Source: Halorarius halobius | GTDB taxonomy: Archaea; Halobacteriota; Halobacteria; Halobacteriales; Haloarculaceae | NCBI RefSeq assembly: GCF_024298865.1 | Contig: NZ_CP101161.1 | Coordinates: 455,227-519,226, forward strand | DNA length: 64,000 bases | Reading direction: 5' to 3' | Shown: one piece after another, positions 26,337-34,529 of the stretch | Layout: each line of letters begins with the position of its first letter | Numbering within the stretch: the stretch's first letter is position 1 | Notes under the pieces: generated by a model | Databases searched by the model: none | Seen by the model: only the letters and a program-made list of their open reading frames with translations | What the model was told of the DNA's origin: nothing | Translations under genes and position numbers: made by a program

Positions 26337-27322
26337 TCGTCGAGCGCGGCGACCACCTCGCGGACGCGCTGGGCCTCGCGTTTCGGAGCGACGAGCGTCC
26401 GGCCGTCGTAGGTGGCGACCACGAGGTCGTTCACGCCGACCGCGGCGACGTGCTGGCCGTCGCCCGCCGCGAGCACGCAGTCCTCCGTGTCGACGGCGAG
26501 CGTCTCGCCCAGCGAGACGGTGCCGGACGCGTCGGGGTCGAGCATCCGTTCGAGCGCGTCCCACGACCCCAAATCGTCCCAGTCGAACGCGGCGGGGACG
26601 ACGTAGGCGTTCTCCGCTTCCTCCATCACCGCGTAGTCGACGCTGACGGGGTCGACGGCCGCGAACGCGCCCTCGGGGTCGGCACCGAGCGCGTCGACGA
26701 ACGCCCCGAGTTCGCCCGCACGGGCCGCATCGAGGAGCGCGTCGGGCGTCCACGCGAACACCCCCGCGTTCCAGAGATAGCCGTGCTCGCGGTAGCGGGC
26801 CGCCCCGCCGGGGTCGGGTTTCTCCTTGAACGCCTCGACCGGGTGGTAGCCGCCGCGGTCCTCGCCGGGCTTGATGTAGCCGTACTCGGTGGCCGTACGC
26901 GTCGGTTCGACGCCGAGCGTGACCAGCCCCCCCGTCTCGCGGGCCACCTCGCAGGCGCGGGCGAACGTCTCCCGGTAGCCGTCGCCGACGTGGTGGTCGC
27001 TCGGGAGACACAGCAGGACCGGGTCCGTGACCTGCTCGCGAATCCGGTGGGCCGCGTAGACGAGTGCGGGCCCGGTGTCCTTCGGTTCGGGTTCCGTGAG
27101 GACGGCGACGCCGGGCGCGTGCTCGTGGATTCTGTCGGCGTACGCCGGCCGCGTCAGCACGTACGTCTCGTCGGCGACGGCGCGGGCGCGCTCGACCGCC
27201 CGGGACAACAGCGAGCGGTCGCCGCCGAACGCACGGAACTGCTTGGGCGTATCGTCGGTGCTTGCGGGGTACAGGCGGGTCCCCCGCCCCCCGGCGAGGA
27301 CGACGGCGACGGTGGTGGGCAT
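26333..27322 (-). CDS. Mannose-1-phosphate guanylyltransferase-like sugar nucleotidyltransferase
   Basis: A 329-residue nucleotidyltransferase with the signature VLAGGRGTRLYP and the ManC-type region FKEKPD, plus YLWNAGVFAWTPDALL and the SVDYAVMEEAENAYVVPA segment. These match GDP-mannose pyrophosphorylases, which make GDP-mannose for glycan synthesis. The isomerase domain found in bifunctional bacterial enzymes is absent. Its stop codon overlaps the convergent SDR gene by 4 bp. No glycosyltransferase cluster is adjacent. Confidence 0.85.
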   Translation of the reverse strand: MPTTVAVVLAGGRGTRLYPASTDDTPKQFRAFGGDRSLLSRAVERARAVADETYVLTRPAYADRIHEHAPGVAVLTEPEPKDTGPALVYAAHRIREQVTDPVLLCLPSDHHVGDGYRETFARACEVARETGGLVTLGVEPTRTATEYGYIKPGEDRGGYHPVEAFKEKPDPGGAARYREHGYLWNAGVFAWTPDALLDAARAGELGAFVDALGADPEGAFAAVDPVSVDYAVMEEAENAYVVPAAFDWDDLGSWDALERMLDPDASGTVSLGETLAVDTEDCVLAAGDGQHVAAVGVNDLVVATYDGRTLVAPKREAQRVREVVAALDD

Positions 27323-27351
27323 ACTCGACCGTCGTCACCGTGGCCGATAAA

Positions 27352-27639
27352 TCAGGGGTGCCACGTCTCGACGGTGCCCTCGCGGACGTCCTCGGCACAG
27401 CCCTCGCAGTCGGGGTGGCCGGCCTCGAAACACTCGGGACGACCCTGCCCGTCGACGGCTACCGTGCGCTTCTCGGCGTGGCGCCGACAGACGATGCGAG
27501 CGTCCCCCGCCTCGTCGACCGGGAGGTCGAACCGCCCGGCCTTCCCACGCTCGTACTCCTCGCGGGCCTCGGCGTACTGACGGCCGGCCGACCGGAGTTT
27601 CTGCCGGACGAGCGCGGCGAGACGCCGGCGGTTGCTCAT
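27352..27639 (-). CDS. Small Cys-rich haloarchaeal protein (DUF7091-like)
   Basis: A 95-residue protein with a basic helical first half (RRRLAALVRQKLRSAGRQ) and a second half with four cysteines (IVCRRHAEKR, RPECFEAGHPDCEGC) plus histidines, a probable zinc site. The start at 27639 is the ATG after which conserved-looking sequence begins; the upstream extension is not protein-like. The family name is from memory. It lies 29 bp before the ManC-like gene on the same strand. Confidence 0.7.
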   Translation of the reverse strand: MSNRRRLAALVRQKLRSAGRQYAEAREEYERGKAGRFDLPVDEAGDARIVCRRHAEKRTVAVDGQGRPECFEAGHPDCEGCAEDVREGTVETWHP

Positions 27640-27819
27640 ACCCGGACGTGGGGTCCGGACCACTACAATCCGTCGGCCGTGAGTCGCTCTCACACCACCC
27701 GAACGCTTTTCGAGACCCGGGTCGACACCCCGATGAGATGCCCGTTCTCTCCTCCTGACGGCGCTTCCGTCGGGGTGCCGTCACGTCCCGCACCGTCAAG
27801 CGACAGCTTTCGTACACTC

Positions 27820-28386
27820 ATGCCAGGACACCTGTTCATCGACACCGACCGACTCGAACTGCGAACGCCCGAGGAGGAGGACAAGGAGTTCCTCCGCGAG
27901 GGTCACAACCACCCCGACGTCCGTCGCCACGTCGACCAGTTCCGCACGCCGACGACCGCCGCCGAGTACGACGACCTCTACGAGCAGTACGAGGCGGACG
28001 AGGACAGCGCGAGCCTCCTCGTCGTTCCGAAGGAGGGCGAACACGCCGGCGAGGCTGTCGGCTCGGCCCAACTCGCACCCGTCGTCGACAGCCGCGGGTG
28101 GGCGAACCTCGGCGCGTGGCTCCACCCGACGGCGTGGGGGAACGGCTACGCGACCGAGGCCTGTGCGCACCTGCTGGCGTACGGGTTCGCGGACCTGCGG
28201 CTTCATCGCGTCGCGGCGTACGTCGACGCCGGCAACGACGCCTCCCGCGCGCTGGTCGAACGGCTGGGGTTCGTCCACGAGGGCACCAGCCGCGACGACA
28301 TCTACCGCGACGGCGGCTACGTCGACCGCGAGCGGTACGGCCTGCTCGACTCCGAGTGGGCCGGGGTCGACGCCGTCCTCGAGTGA
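27820..28386 (+). CDS. GNAT family N-acetyltransferase (RimJ/RimL-like)
   Basis: A 188-residue acetyltransferase. It begins with the RimJ/RimL-type opening TDRLELRTPEEED. The acetyl-CoA-binding region is LHPTAWGNGYATEACAHLLAYGF (motif A), followed by VDAGNDASRALVERLGFVHEGTSR (motif B). This subgroup acetylates protein N-termini or small molecules; the substrate is unknown. The chosen ATG places the first conserved strand at residue ~8. Confidence 0.88.
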   Translation: MPGHLFIDTDRLELRTPEEEDKEFLREGHNHPDVRRHVDQFRTPTTAAEYDDLYEQYEADEDSASLLVVPKEGEHAGEAVGSAQLAPVVDSRGWANLGAWLHPTAWGNGYATEACAHLLAYGFADLRLHRVAAYVDAGNDASRALVERLGFVHEGTSRDDIYRDGGYVDRERYGLLDSEWAGVDAVLE

Positions 28387-28420
28387 AAACCTAAGGCAGT
28401 TCCCCGGATAGTACCGGAGA

Positions 28421-29260
28421 ATGCCATCGCCGACCCACCGCTACGTCACGCTCGTCGACACCGAGATACACTACACCGAGTGGGGCGACCCCGACGCGAC
28501 GCCGCTCGTGTGCGTCCACGGGCTCTCGCGGACCGGCCGCGATTTCGACCCGCTGGCCGAGGCGCTGTCCGACGAGTTCCGGGTGCTGTGTCCCGACATG
28601 CCCGGCCGCGGCGAGAGCGAGTGGGACCCAGAGATGTACGACCCCGAGTCGCTCGGCGCCGTCGTCGTCGCGTTCTTCGAGGCGCTGGAACTGGAGGCCG
28701 CGAACTACCTCGGCCTCTCGATGGGCGGCCAACTCGGCATCGGGCTCGTCCCCGGCCCCCTCTCCGACCGCGTGAATAACCTCGTCCTCGTGGACGTGGG
28801 CCCCGACCCGGCCGACGACGACGCGGCCGACGAGGGTATCGACCGCATCGTCGAGTACCTCACCGACCCGCCGACGTTCGACCGGTTCTCCGACCTGGAG
28901 GCGTACTTCCGGGACGTGTACGACACGTTCTCGCCGATGACCGACGCCGAGTGGCGCAATCTCGCGCGCACCTCCGCCCGGCGCACCGACGACGGACAGT
29001 TCACCCCGAACTACGACACCCGCATCGTCGAACCCCTGCTGGCGGCGGACACCGACACCGACCAGTGGGCGCTGTTCGACGCCATCGACCAGCCGGTGAT
29101 GGTCGTGCGCGGAGCGGAGTCGGACATCCTCGCCACGGAGACGTTCGAGCGGATGCAGGAACGCAAACCCGACATGGAGACGGTCACCGTCGACTGCGGC
29201 CACGCGCCCGCCCTGAACGTCCCCGAGCAGACCGAGCCCATCCGCAATTTCCTGTCGTAG
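28421..29260 (+). CDS. Alpha/beta hydrolase
   Basis: A 279-residue hydrolase with the fold's landmarks: oxyanion region CVHGLSRTG, CPDMPGRGESEW, the nucleophile elbow GLSMGG with Ser near residue 99, the acidic residue near VVRGAESD, and the catalytic His in DCGHAPALN near the C-terminus. It resembles C-C bond hydrolases and esterases, but no substrate can be assigned. It lies just upstream of the rpa3 promoter. Confidence 0.88.
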   Translation: MPSPTHRYVTLVDTEIHYTEWGDPDATPLVCVHGLSRTGRDFDPLAEALSDEFRVLCPDMPGRGESEWDPEMYDPESLGAVVVAFFEALELEAANYLGLSMGGQLGIGLVPGPLSDRVNNLVLVDVGPDPADDDAADEGIDRIVEYLTDPPTFDRFSDLEAYFRDVYDTFSPMTDAEWRNLARTSARRTDDGQFTPNYDTRIVEPLLAADTDTDQWALFDAIDQPVMVVRGAESDILATETFERMQERKPDMETVTVDCGHAPALNVPEQTEPIRNFLS

Positions 29261-29278
29261 CCGCCCGCATCCGTCCGA

Positions 29279-29283
29279 TTTTT
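29279..29283 (+). terminator. T tract between hydrolase and rpa3
   Basis: A short run of T residues 19 bp after the hydrolase stop and just before the rpa3 promoter. This is the usual haloarchaeal type of transcript end, without a clear hairpin. Confidence 0.3.
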
Positions 29284-29305
29284 CACTTTCACCGTGGTCG
29301 GATAG

Positions 29306-29314
29306 CTTTAAATA
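29306..29314 (+). promoter_or_regulatory. Promoter (TATA box) of rpa3-rpap3, with Shine-Dalgarno GGAGG at 29359
   Basis: CTTTAAATA is one of the strongest TATA boxes in the window. Unlike most genes here it lies about 61 bp before the ATG, giving a leader of about 35 nt. A Shine-Dalgarno-like GGAGG (29359-29363) occurs 11 bp before the ATG, so translation may be initiated with a leader. Confidence 0.65.
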
Positions 29315-29374
29315 CGATAGAGCGCCAACCGTCGTACGCCTCCCACTGAAAACAGAGCGGAGGCGTGACCACCG

Positions 29375-30298
29375 ATGAACGTGCAACAGCACGCCCAGGA
29401 GATACACGAACAGTTCTCCGACGAGCTCGACATCACCGTCGAGGACGTCGAAGACCGTCTGAACACGCTCGTCAACGAGTACCGCGTCCCGGTCGAGGAG
29501 GCGCGCCGCTCGGTCGTCTCGAACTACCTCGAGGAGGCCGGCATGGAGCGCGACGAACTCGGCGGCGGGTCGAACGACACGGTGCTGGTCGGCGAGGTCG
29601 ACCAGGACGAACAGTGGGTCGACCTCCGCGTGACCGTCGCGGACCTGTGGGAGCCCCGCTCCGAGAGCATCTCGCAGGTCGGCCTGCTCGGCGACGAGTC
29701 GGGTACCATCAAGTTCGTCTCGTTCAAGACCAGCGAACTCCCGAAACTCGAGGAGGGCCAGTCGTACGCGCTCGGCAACGTCGTGACCGACGAGTACGAG
29801 GGCACCTACTCGGTGAAACTGAACAAGACGACGACCATCACCGAACTCGACGAGGAGATAGAGGTCGGCGACGACAGCACCACCGTCGAGGGGGCCCTGG
29901 TGGACATCCAGTCCGGTAGCGGCCTCATCAAGCGGTGTCCCGAGGAGGGCTGTACGCGCGTCCTCCAGAACGGCCGCTGTTCGGAACACGGCGAGGGCGA
30001 GGGCGAGTTCGACCTCCGCATCAAGGGCGTCCTCGACGACGGCGACGCCGTCCACGAGGTCATCTTCGACCAGGACGCCACCGAACGGCTGACCGGCATC
30101 TCGCTCGACGAGGCCAAGGAGATGGCGATGGACGCCTTAGACACGACGGTCGTGGCCGACGAGATGGCCGAGGGCGTCCTCGGTCGCTACTACCGGGTCA
30201 CCGGGCCGACGCTCGGCCGGTACGTCCTCGTCAACGAGATGGAGACGCTCGGTGCGCCGGATGCCGAGGCAACCCTCATCCGCGCGAGGTCGATCTGA
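29375..30298 (+). CDS. rpa3: Replication protein A, Rpa3-type single-stranded DNA-binding protein
   Basis: A 307-residue RPA. The N-terminal ~60 residues are helical, an OB fold follows (about 65-165), and a zinc finger lies near 188-205 with CPEEGC and CSEH. A second OB-like region closes the protein. It binds single-stranded DNA in replication, repair and recombination. In Haloferax the single-OB, zinc-finger Rpa3 is encoded with an associated protein, Rpap3, and the same arrangement occurs here one base apart. The length and single main OB fold favour Rpa3 over the larger Rpa1. Confidence 0.9.
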   Translation: MNVQQHAQEIHEQFSDELDITVEDVEDRLNTLVNEYRVPVEEARRSVVSNYLEEAGMERDELGGGSNDTVLVGEVDQDEQWVDLRVTVADLWEPRSESISQVGLLGDESGTIKFVSFKTSELPKLEEGQSYALGNVVTDEYEGTYSVKLNKTTTITELDEEIEVGDDSTTVEGALVDIQSGSGLIKRCPEEGCTRVLQNGRCSEHGEGEGEFDLRIKGVLDDGDAVHEVIFDQDATERLTGISLDEAKEMAMDALDTTVVADEMAEGVLGRYYRVTGPTLGRYVLVNEMETLGAPDAEATLIRARSI

Positions 30299-30299
30299 G

Positions 30300-30896
30300 A
30301 TGGCCGACAACGTCCCAACCCGAGAGGTCGCCCGGCGGTCGTTCGCCCGCGAGTTCAACGACGCCGGCTACACGTTCAAGGAGAGCGACGACGAGCGCGC
30401 GCCCGTCTACGCGCTGTTGCCGACCGGCGAACGCGCCAACCGCGTGTTCATCGTCGGCACGCTCACCGAAACCGAGGACATCGGCGACGACTCGGAGTAC
30501 TGGCAGGGTCGCATCGTCGACCCGACTGGCACGTTCTTCACGTACGCCGGGCAGTACCAGCCCGAGGCCGCGAGCACGCTCCGTGACCTCGAACCGCCCG
30601 CGTACGTGGCGATGGTGGGCAAGCCCCGCACCTACGAGACCGACGAGGGCGACATCAACGTCTCCGTCCGTCCCGAGTCGATAAGCGTCGTCGACGCGAC
30701 GACCCGCGACCGGTGGGTCGTCGAGACCGCAGACCGGACGCTCGACCGCATCGAGGCGTTCGACGACGACGACAACGAGTACGCCGCGATGGCCCGCGAG
30801 CAGTACGAGCGGGCCGGCGACGACTACCGCGACGTCGTCCTCGAGGCGCTTCAGTCGCTCGAAGACGACGCCGACGCACCCGAAGCCGAGGCCTGA
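30300..30896 (+). CDS. rpap3: RPA-associated protein Rpap3 (COG3390-type)
   Basis: A 198-residue partner of Rpa3, with an OB-fold-like middle (NRVFIVGTLTETEDIGDDSEYWQGRIVDPTGTFFTYAGQYQPEA) and an acidic helical C-terminus. In Haloferax the partner pairs are specific, each RPA working with its own associated protein. The ATG is one base after the rpa3 stop codon, so the two are co-translated. A strong hairpin plus T tract follows the stop codon. Confidence 0.88.
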   Translation: MADNVPTREVARRSFAREFNDAGYTFKESDDERAPVYALLPTGERANRVFIVGTLTETEDIGDDSEYWQGRIVDPTGTFFTYAGQYQPEAASTLRDLEPPAYVAMVGKPRTYETDEGDINVSVRPESISVVDATTRDRWVVETADRTLDRIEAFDDDDNEYAAMAREQYERAGDDYRDVVLEALQSLEDDADAPEAEA

Positions 30897-30901
30897 CGCG
30901 C

Positions 30902-30941
30902 CACCGGGTTGCACACGCCCGGTGTCGGTTTTCCCTGTTTT
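30902..30941 (+). terminator. Hairpin and T-rich terminator of rpa3-rpap3
   Basis: Perfect 7-bp inverted repeat CACCGGG (30902-30908) and CCCGGTG (30918-30924) with a 9-base loop, followed by a T-rich stretch (GGTTTTCCCTGTTTT). It begins 6 bp after the rpap3 stop codon, a bacterial-like intrinsic terminator shape that is uncommon in archaea. Confidence 0.6.
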
Positions 30942-31023
30942 CGTCCCCACGAGCCGCAGGTGCGGGCCGCCGAGGGAACTCCCGACCGGGGGCATACTTG
31001 TGGCTCGACGCCCGAGGGGGCGT

Positions 31024-31452
31024 ATGGCCCCGACCCACGTGCTCGTCCCGCTGGACGGGTCGCCGCTCTCGGACGACGCGCTGGTCCACGCGCTCGAGAC
31101 GTTCGACTGCCCGGTGACGGTGCTGAACGTCGTGACGCCGCTCGACCGGCCGATGAGCGAGGGGGGCGTGCTCGGGGCCGACGACGAGCGCGAGGCGACC
31201 GCCCGCGAGCGGGCCGACGCGCTCGTCGAGCGGGCGCGCGACCGGGCCGCCGAGACGGGCCGGAGCGTCGACACCGCCGTCGAGACGGGCGACCCCGCCG
31301 ACGCCATCCTCGCGTACGTCGAGGCGAGCGACATCGACCACGTCGTGATGGGCGGCCACGGCGACGACCCCGGGCTCGCGGAGCGCCTGCTCGGCACCGT
31401 CGCTACGACGGTCGTCAGCGAGGCGCCGGTGACCGTCACGGTCGTCCGCTAG
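31024..31452 (+). CDS. Universal stress protein, single UspA domain
   Basis: A 142-residue UspA domain protein starting MAPTHVLVPLDGSPLSDDAL. The C-terminal phosphate-binding motif is GGHGDDPGLAERLLGTVA, close to the ATP-binding Usp consensus but with one extra residue in the loop. It overlaps the convergent phosphate-transporter gene by 4 bp. A second, tandem-domain Usp gene lies beyond that transporter. Its role is probably stress-related or energy sensing; no direct evidence is present. Confidence 0.9.
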   Translation: MAPTHVLVPLDGSPLSDDALVHALETFDCPVTVLNVVTPLDRPMSEGGVLGADDEREATARERADALVERARDRAAETGRSVDTAVETGDPADAILAYVEASDIDHVVMGGHGDDPGLAERLLGTVATTVVSEAPVTVTVVR

Positions 31453-32651
31453 CCGCCCAACACCGCCGCAAACAGCCGATAGAGACCGAACCCGATGCCG
31501 ACCGAGGTGACGAGCGTGAGTAGCCAGAAGCCGAGCGTGACCCCCACCTTCCGCCGGGAGACGCCCGCTGACCCGCCGGCCAGTCCCCCACCGATGACGC
31601 CCGAGATGATGATGTTGTTGAAGGAGATGGGAATGCCGAGCGCGATGGCGGCCTGTGCGATGATGAACCCCGGCACGAGCGCGGCGATGGAGCGGCGGAC
31701 ACCGAGTTGGGCGTACTCGCGGGAGGTGGCCTGAAGGAGGCGGGGCGCGCCCATCCACGCGCCCCCGAGGATGCCCGTCGCACCGACGCCGAGCAACACC
31801 AGCGGCGGCAGGCCGAGTTCGGTCCCGTACAGGTTCTCCAGCGGTCCGGTCGCCAGCCCCACCTGACTGCCGCCGCTGGAGAACGCGACGACGCTCCCCA
31901 GCGCCACGAGAAACGTCTTGACCCCCGTCTCGACCGACTCCTGCGTCCGTCGGCGGATGAACTGAAAACTCGCAACCGCGGCGAGCAGGGTCACCGCGAC
32001 GACCGTGAGGTCGACCCCTCCGACGACGGGGCTTCCGGCGAGGTCCGCGACGTACGCCGCGACCGACCCCTGCTCACCCGTCTCCGAGGGGATGACGCTC
32101 AACCGGACGTTGGCGACGATACCTCCCACGACGGCCGCCAGGAGGGGCACCCCGACCGTCTCGGGGACGTCATCGCGGCGCAGAAGCGTCGCCGTGAGGT
32201 ACGCCAGCCCCCCGGAGACGGGAGGGACGAGCGCCCAGAACACCGCGATGCGTCGGTAGGTGTCGACGGCGGGCGCCCCGCCGAGCGAGAGGCCGACGCC
32301 GACCATCGCGCCGGTGGTGGCGAAGGCCGCGGGCACCGGGTAGCCGGTGTAGACGCCGAACGCCATGAACAGCGTGGCGGTCAACAGCCCCGCGGTGGCG
32401 GCCAGCGACGTGAACGCGACGCCGTCGACCAGCCCGGAGCCGACAGTCTCGGAGATACTGCCGCCCTGGGTGAGCGCGCCCAGCGCCGCGAGGATGCCGA
32501 TGAGAAAGGCCGCACGCATCGTCGAGATGGCGTTGGCGCCGATGGCCGGCGCGAAGGGCGGCGAGTTGCTGTTTGCACCCAGCGCCCACGCGGTGCCGAG
32601 GCTGGTGAGCGTGGCGACGACGACCAGCGCCCAGAACAGCGGCCCTGTCAT
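31449..32651 (-). CDS. Inorganic phosphate transporter, PiT family
   Basis: A 400-residue low-affinity phosphate permease of the PiT/Pho4 family with about ten membrane helices. The two family repeats are visible as GANSNSPPFAPAIGANAI near residue 25 and SFNNIIISGVIGGGLAGG near residue 350. It couples phosphate uptake to protons or sodium. The ATG overlaps the stop codon of the upstream tandem-Usp gene by 4 bp, a pairing typical of haloarchaeal transporters with a soluble regulatory Usp protein. Confidence 0.9.
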   Translation of the reverse strand: MTGPLFWALVVVATLTSLGTAWALGANSNSPPFAPAIGANAISTMRAAFLIGILAALGALTQGGSISETVGSGLVDGVAFTSLAATAGLLTATLFMAFGVYTGYPVPAAFATTGAMVGVGLSLGGAPAVDTYRRIAVFWALVPPVSGGLAYLTATLLRRDDVPETVGVPLLAAVVGGIVANVRLSVIPSETGEQGSVAAYVADLAGSPVVGGVDLTVVAVTLLAAVASFQFIRRRTQESVETGVKTFLVALGSVVAFSSGGSQVGLATGPLENLYGTELGLPPLVLLGVGATGILGGAWMGAPRLLQATSREYAQLGVRRSIAALVPGFIIAQAAIALGIPISFNNIIISGVIGGGLAGGSAGVSRRKVGVTLGFWLLTLVTSVGIGFGLYRLFAAVLGG

Positions 32652-33517
32652 CGTCTGAGGAGTCGGCCGAGGCGGTGGAGCGGGCCACCGACCACGTCGC
32701 CGTCGCGGGCGATGATGACCGTCGAGTCCGTGCGGGCGACGACCCGGCGCGGCACCGACCCCGCGAGCGTTCGCCGAAGCGCCCCCTTCCGGGTCGCGGA
32801 CAGCACCACCACGTCGTGGTCGACCGCCGCGGCGACGACGGCGTCGGTCACGTCGTCGCTCGCCTCCACGACCGTCTCGGCCGGCACGTCGGCGGCGTCG
32901 GTCACGGCCTCGCGGCCCGCCGCGACGAAGCTCTCGGCGTCCCCCTCCCCCGCGTCCACGCTGTAGACGACGACGCGGGCGTCGTTGCGGGCCGCGATGG
33001 CCGCGGCGACCCGGGCGGCCGTTTCGACGTGCGGGCCGCCCGCGACGGCCAGCAGGACGGAGCCGACGCCGTCGGCCTCCCGCCCGACCCGCTCGACGTA
33101 GAGGTCACAGGGCGCTCGCTCGACGAGCGTGTCGACGGTGGTGCCGAAGACGGCGTCGGCCGCCCCCGACCGCTCGCGCCACCCGACGACGAGCGCCGCG
33201 GGGTCGGTCTCCTCGACCGCCGCGAGCAGGCCGCTCGCGGCCGACCGCGCGACGAGCACGTCGCGTTCGACGGCGACGCCCTCGGGCGTCCGGGCCCGTG
33301 CGAGCAGTTCGTGGCTCGGGTCGGCGAACTCCCGGACGATGGTCTCGTCGCTGAGGACGCTGAACGGCGAGTCCCGCCCCTTGACGGCGACGGTGACGAG
33401 CCGAACCGTCCCCGCGCCGAGGCGGGCGAGGTCGCCGGCCGTCCGCACCAGTTGCTGGACGTGGTCGAGGTCGTCTACCCCCACGAGCACCGGACTGCCG
33501 GACCGCGGTGGCTCCAT
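32648..33517 (-). CDS. Tandem universal stress (UspA) domain protein
   Basis: A 289-residue protein with two UspA-like domains (about 10-150 and 155-265). The first has a recognisable end, VFGTTVDTLVERAPCDLYVER. The second ends RTLAGSVPRRVVARTDSTVIIARDG. Neither shows a perfect ATP-binding loop. It is co-transcribed with and overlaps the PiT gene, so it probably regulates phosphate uptake. An upstream ATG at 33544 would add nine residues and is less likely. Confidence 0.85.
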   Translation of the reverse strand: MEPPRSGSPVLVGVDDLDHVQQLVRTAGDLARLGAGTVRLVTVAVKGRDSPFSVLSDETIVREFADPSHELLARARTPEGVAVERDVLVARSAASGLLAAVEETDPAALVVGWRERSGAADAVFGTTVDTLVERAPCDLYVERVGREADGVGSVLLAVAGGPHVETAARVAAAIAARNDARVVVYSVDAGEGDAESFVAAGREAVTDAADVPAETVVEASDDVTDAVVAAAVDHDVVVLSATRKGALRRTLAGSVPRRVVARTDSTVIIARDGDVVGGPLHRLGRLLRR

Positions 33518-33584
33518 CGACCGGAGTTCGACCCGTCCGGGCAAAAGCGTTCGTGCCAGACGCGGCGTGCAGATGTCTGACGAA

Positions 33585-33593
33585 CCCTTAAGA
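33585..33593 (+). promoter_or_regulatory. Promoter (TATA-like) of the ribbon-helix-helix gene
   Basis: CCCTTAAGA lies 29-37 bp before the ATG at 33622, in an otherwise GC-rich gap. Confidence 0.5.
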
Positions 33594-33621
33594 GGGAGGG
33601 GGCACGTACGTCCCTAGCACG

Positions 33622-34035
33622 ATGGGCAACAAGAACAAGACCATCTCCTTCCGGGTCAACGAGGACGCGTTCGAGACCCTGCGCGAAATCGCGGAGGAGC
33701 GCGACATCTCCCTCTCTGCGGTGTTCCGCGACTACGTGGAGACGCTCGTTGCCCACGACGGTCAGGTGAAGGTCGTCCCCGAACACGAGGTGAACAGTTC
33801 GGAGTCGTCCGACGTGGAGTCGTTCCCGCCGAAGGTCGAGGTCCCGAAGAGCTTCGTCCGCGAACACGAACGCCTCGAACTCGAAGCCGAACATCTCCGC
33901 GAGCAACTGGACGAGTACAAGCGGTACGTCACCAAACTCTCCCAGCGGCTCGAAGAGGAGGACGAGGAGGAGGTCATCCAACTGGAGGACCTCGACGGCG
34001 GCGAGGAGGAGGAGCCCTCCTTCCGCCTGGGCTGA
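33622..34035 (+). CDS. Ribbon-helix-helix DNA-binding protein with coiled-coil tail
   Basis: A 137-residue protein. Residues 1-45 form a MetJ/Arc/CopG-type ribbon-helix-helix (KTISFRVNEDAFETLREIAEE, then SLSAVFRDYVETLV). A linker follows, then a coiled coil of about 45 residues (EHERLELEAEHLREQLDEYK) and an extremely acidic C-terminus. RHH proteins bind DNA as dimers; the coiled coil probably adds oligomerisation. No toxin gene is adjacent, so it is not an obvious antitoxin. Confidence 0.85.
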   Translation: MGNKNKTISFRVNEDAFETLREIAEERDISLSAVFRDYVETLVAHDGQVKVVPEHEVNSSESSDVESFPPKVEVPKSFVREHERLELEAEHLREQLDEYKRYVTKLSQRLEEEDEEEVIQLEDLDGGEEEEPSFRLG

Positions 34036-34120
34036 CCCGGACCGTCCCGCTCGCTTTTGCGGTCGGCGTCTTCTCGGACCCGTAAGCCGTGACTACGGCT
34101 TCCCACGCCCAGCAGGCGGC

Positions 34121-34130
34121 GTATAATTAT
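34121..34130 (+). promoter_or_regulatory. Promoter (TATA box) of the NTF2-like gene
   Basis: GTATAATTAT is a strong AT-rich element 27-36 bp before the ATG at 34157. The expected start is within a few bases of the ATG, so the transcript is probably leaderless. Confidence 0.6.
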
Positions 34131-34156
34131 CGGCCGGCGCGGCCGACGCTCCAGGG

Positions 34157-34507
34157 ATGACGACGACAGACGACGTACTGGACCACCACCTGACGGCGTT
34201 CGGCGACCGTGACCTCCCGGAGTTGATGACCGACTACACCGAGGAGTCGGTCGTCATCACGCCGACGGGGACGTACCGCGGTCGCGACGACATCGAGACG
34301 CTGTTCGAGGGGATGCTCGCGGAGTTCGACGGGACGGAGGCCTCGCTCGACGTCGACGAGCGGACCGTCGCCGACGAGACGGCCCACATCGTCTGGCACG
34401 GGGAGACCCCCGAGACAGTCTACGAGTACGCGGTCGACACGTTCGTCGTCCGCGACGGCGTCATCGAGACACAGACGTTCGCGGCGAAGACGACGGCGAA
34501 GGAGTGA
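34157..34507 (+). CDS. NTF2-like / SnoaL-like protein
   Basis: A 116-residue protein of the NTF2-like cone fold. The opening DDVLDHHLTAFGDRDLPELMTDYTEESVVITPTGTYRGRDDI is typical of SnoaL-like stand-alone domains that bind small molecules or act as isomerases. No catalytic residue can be assigned confidently. It converges with hutH (22 bp between stop codons). Confidence 0.85.
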   Translation: MTTTDDVLDHHLTAFGDRDLPELMTDYTEESVVITPTGTYRGRDDIETLFEGMLAEFDGTEASLDVDERTVADETAHIVWHGETPETVYEYAVDTFVVRDGVIETQTFAAKTTAKE

Positions 34508-34529
34508 ACGCCGGGGCGGCCGCGCCGCG

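Noticed and set aside
33622..34507. Ribbon-helix-helix gene and the next small gene as a toxin-antitoxin pair.
   Set aside because: The neighbour is an NTF2-like protein with its own promoter and the RHH protein has a long coiled coil; nothing resembles a toxin.
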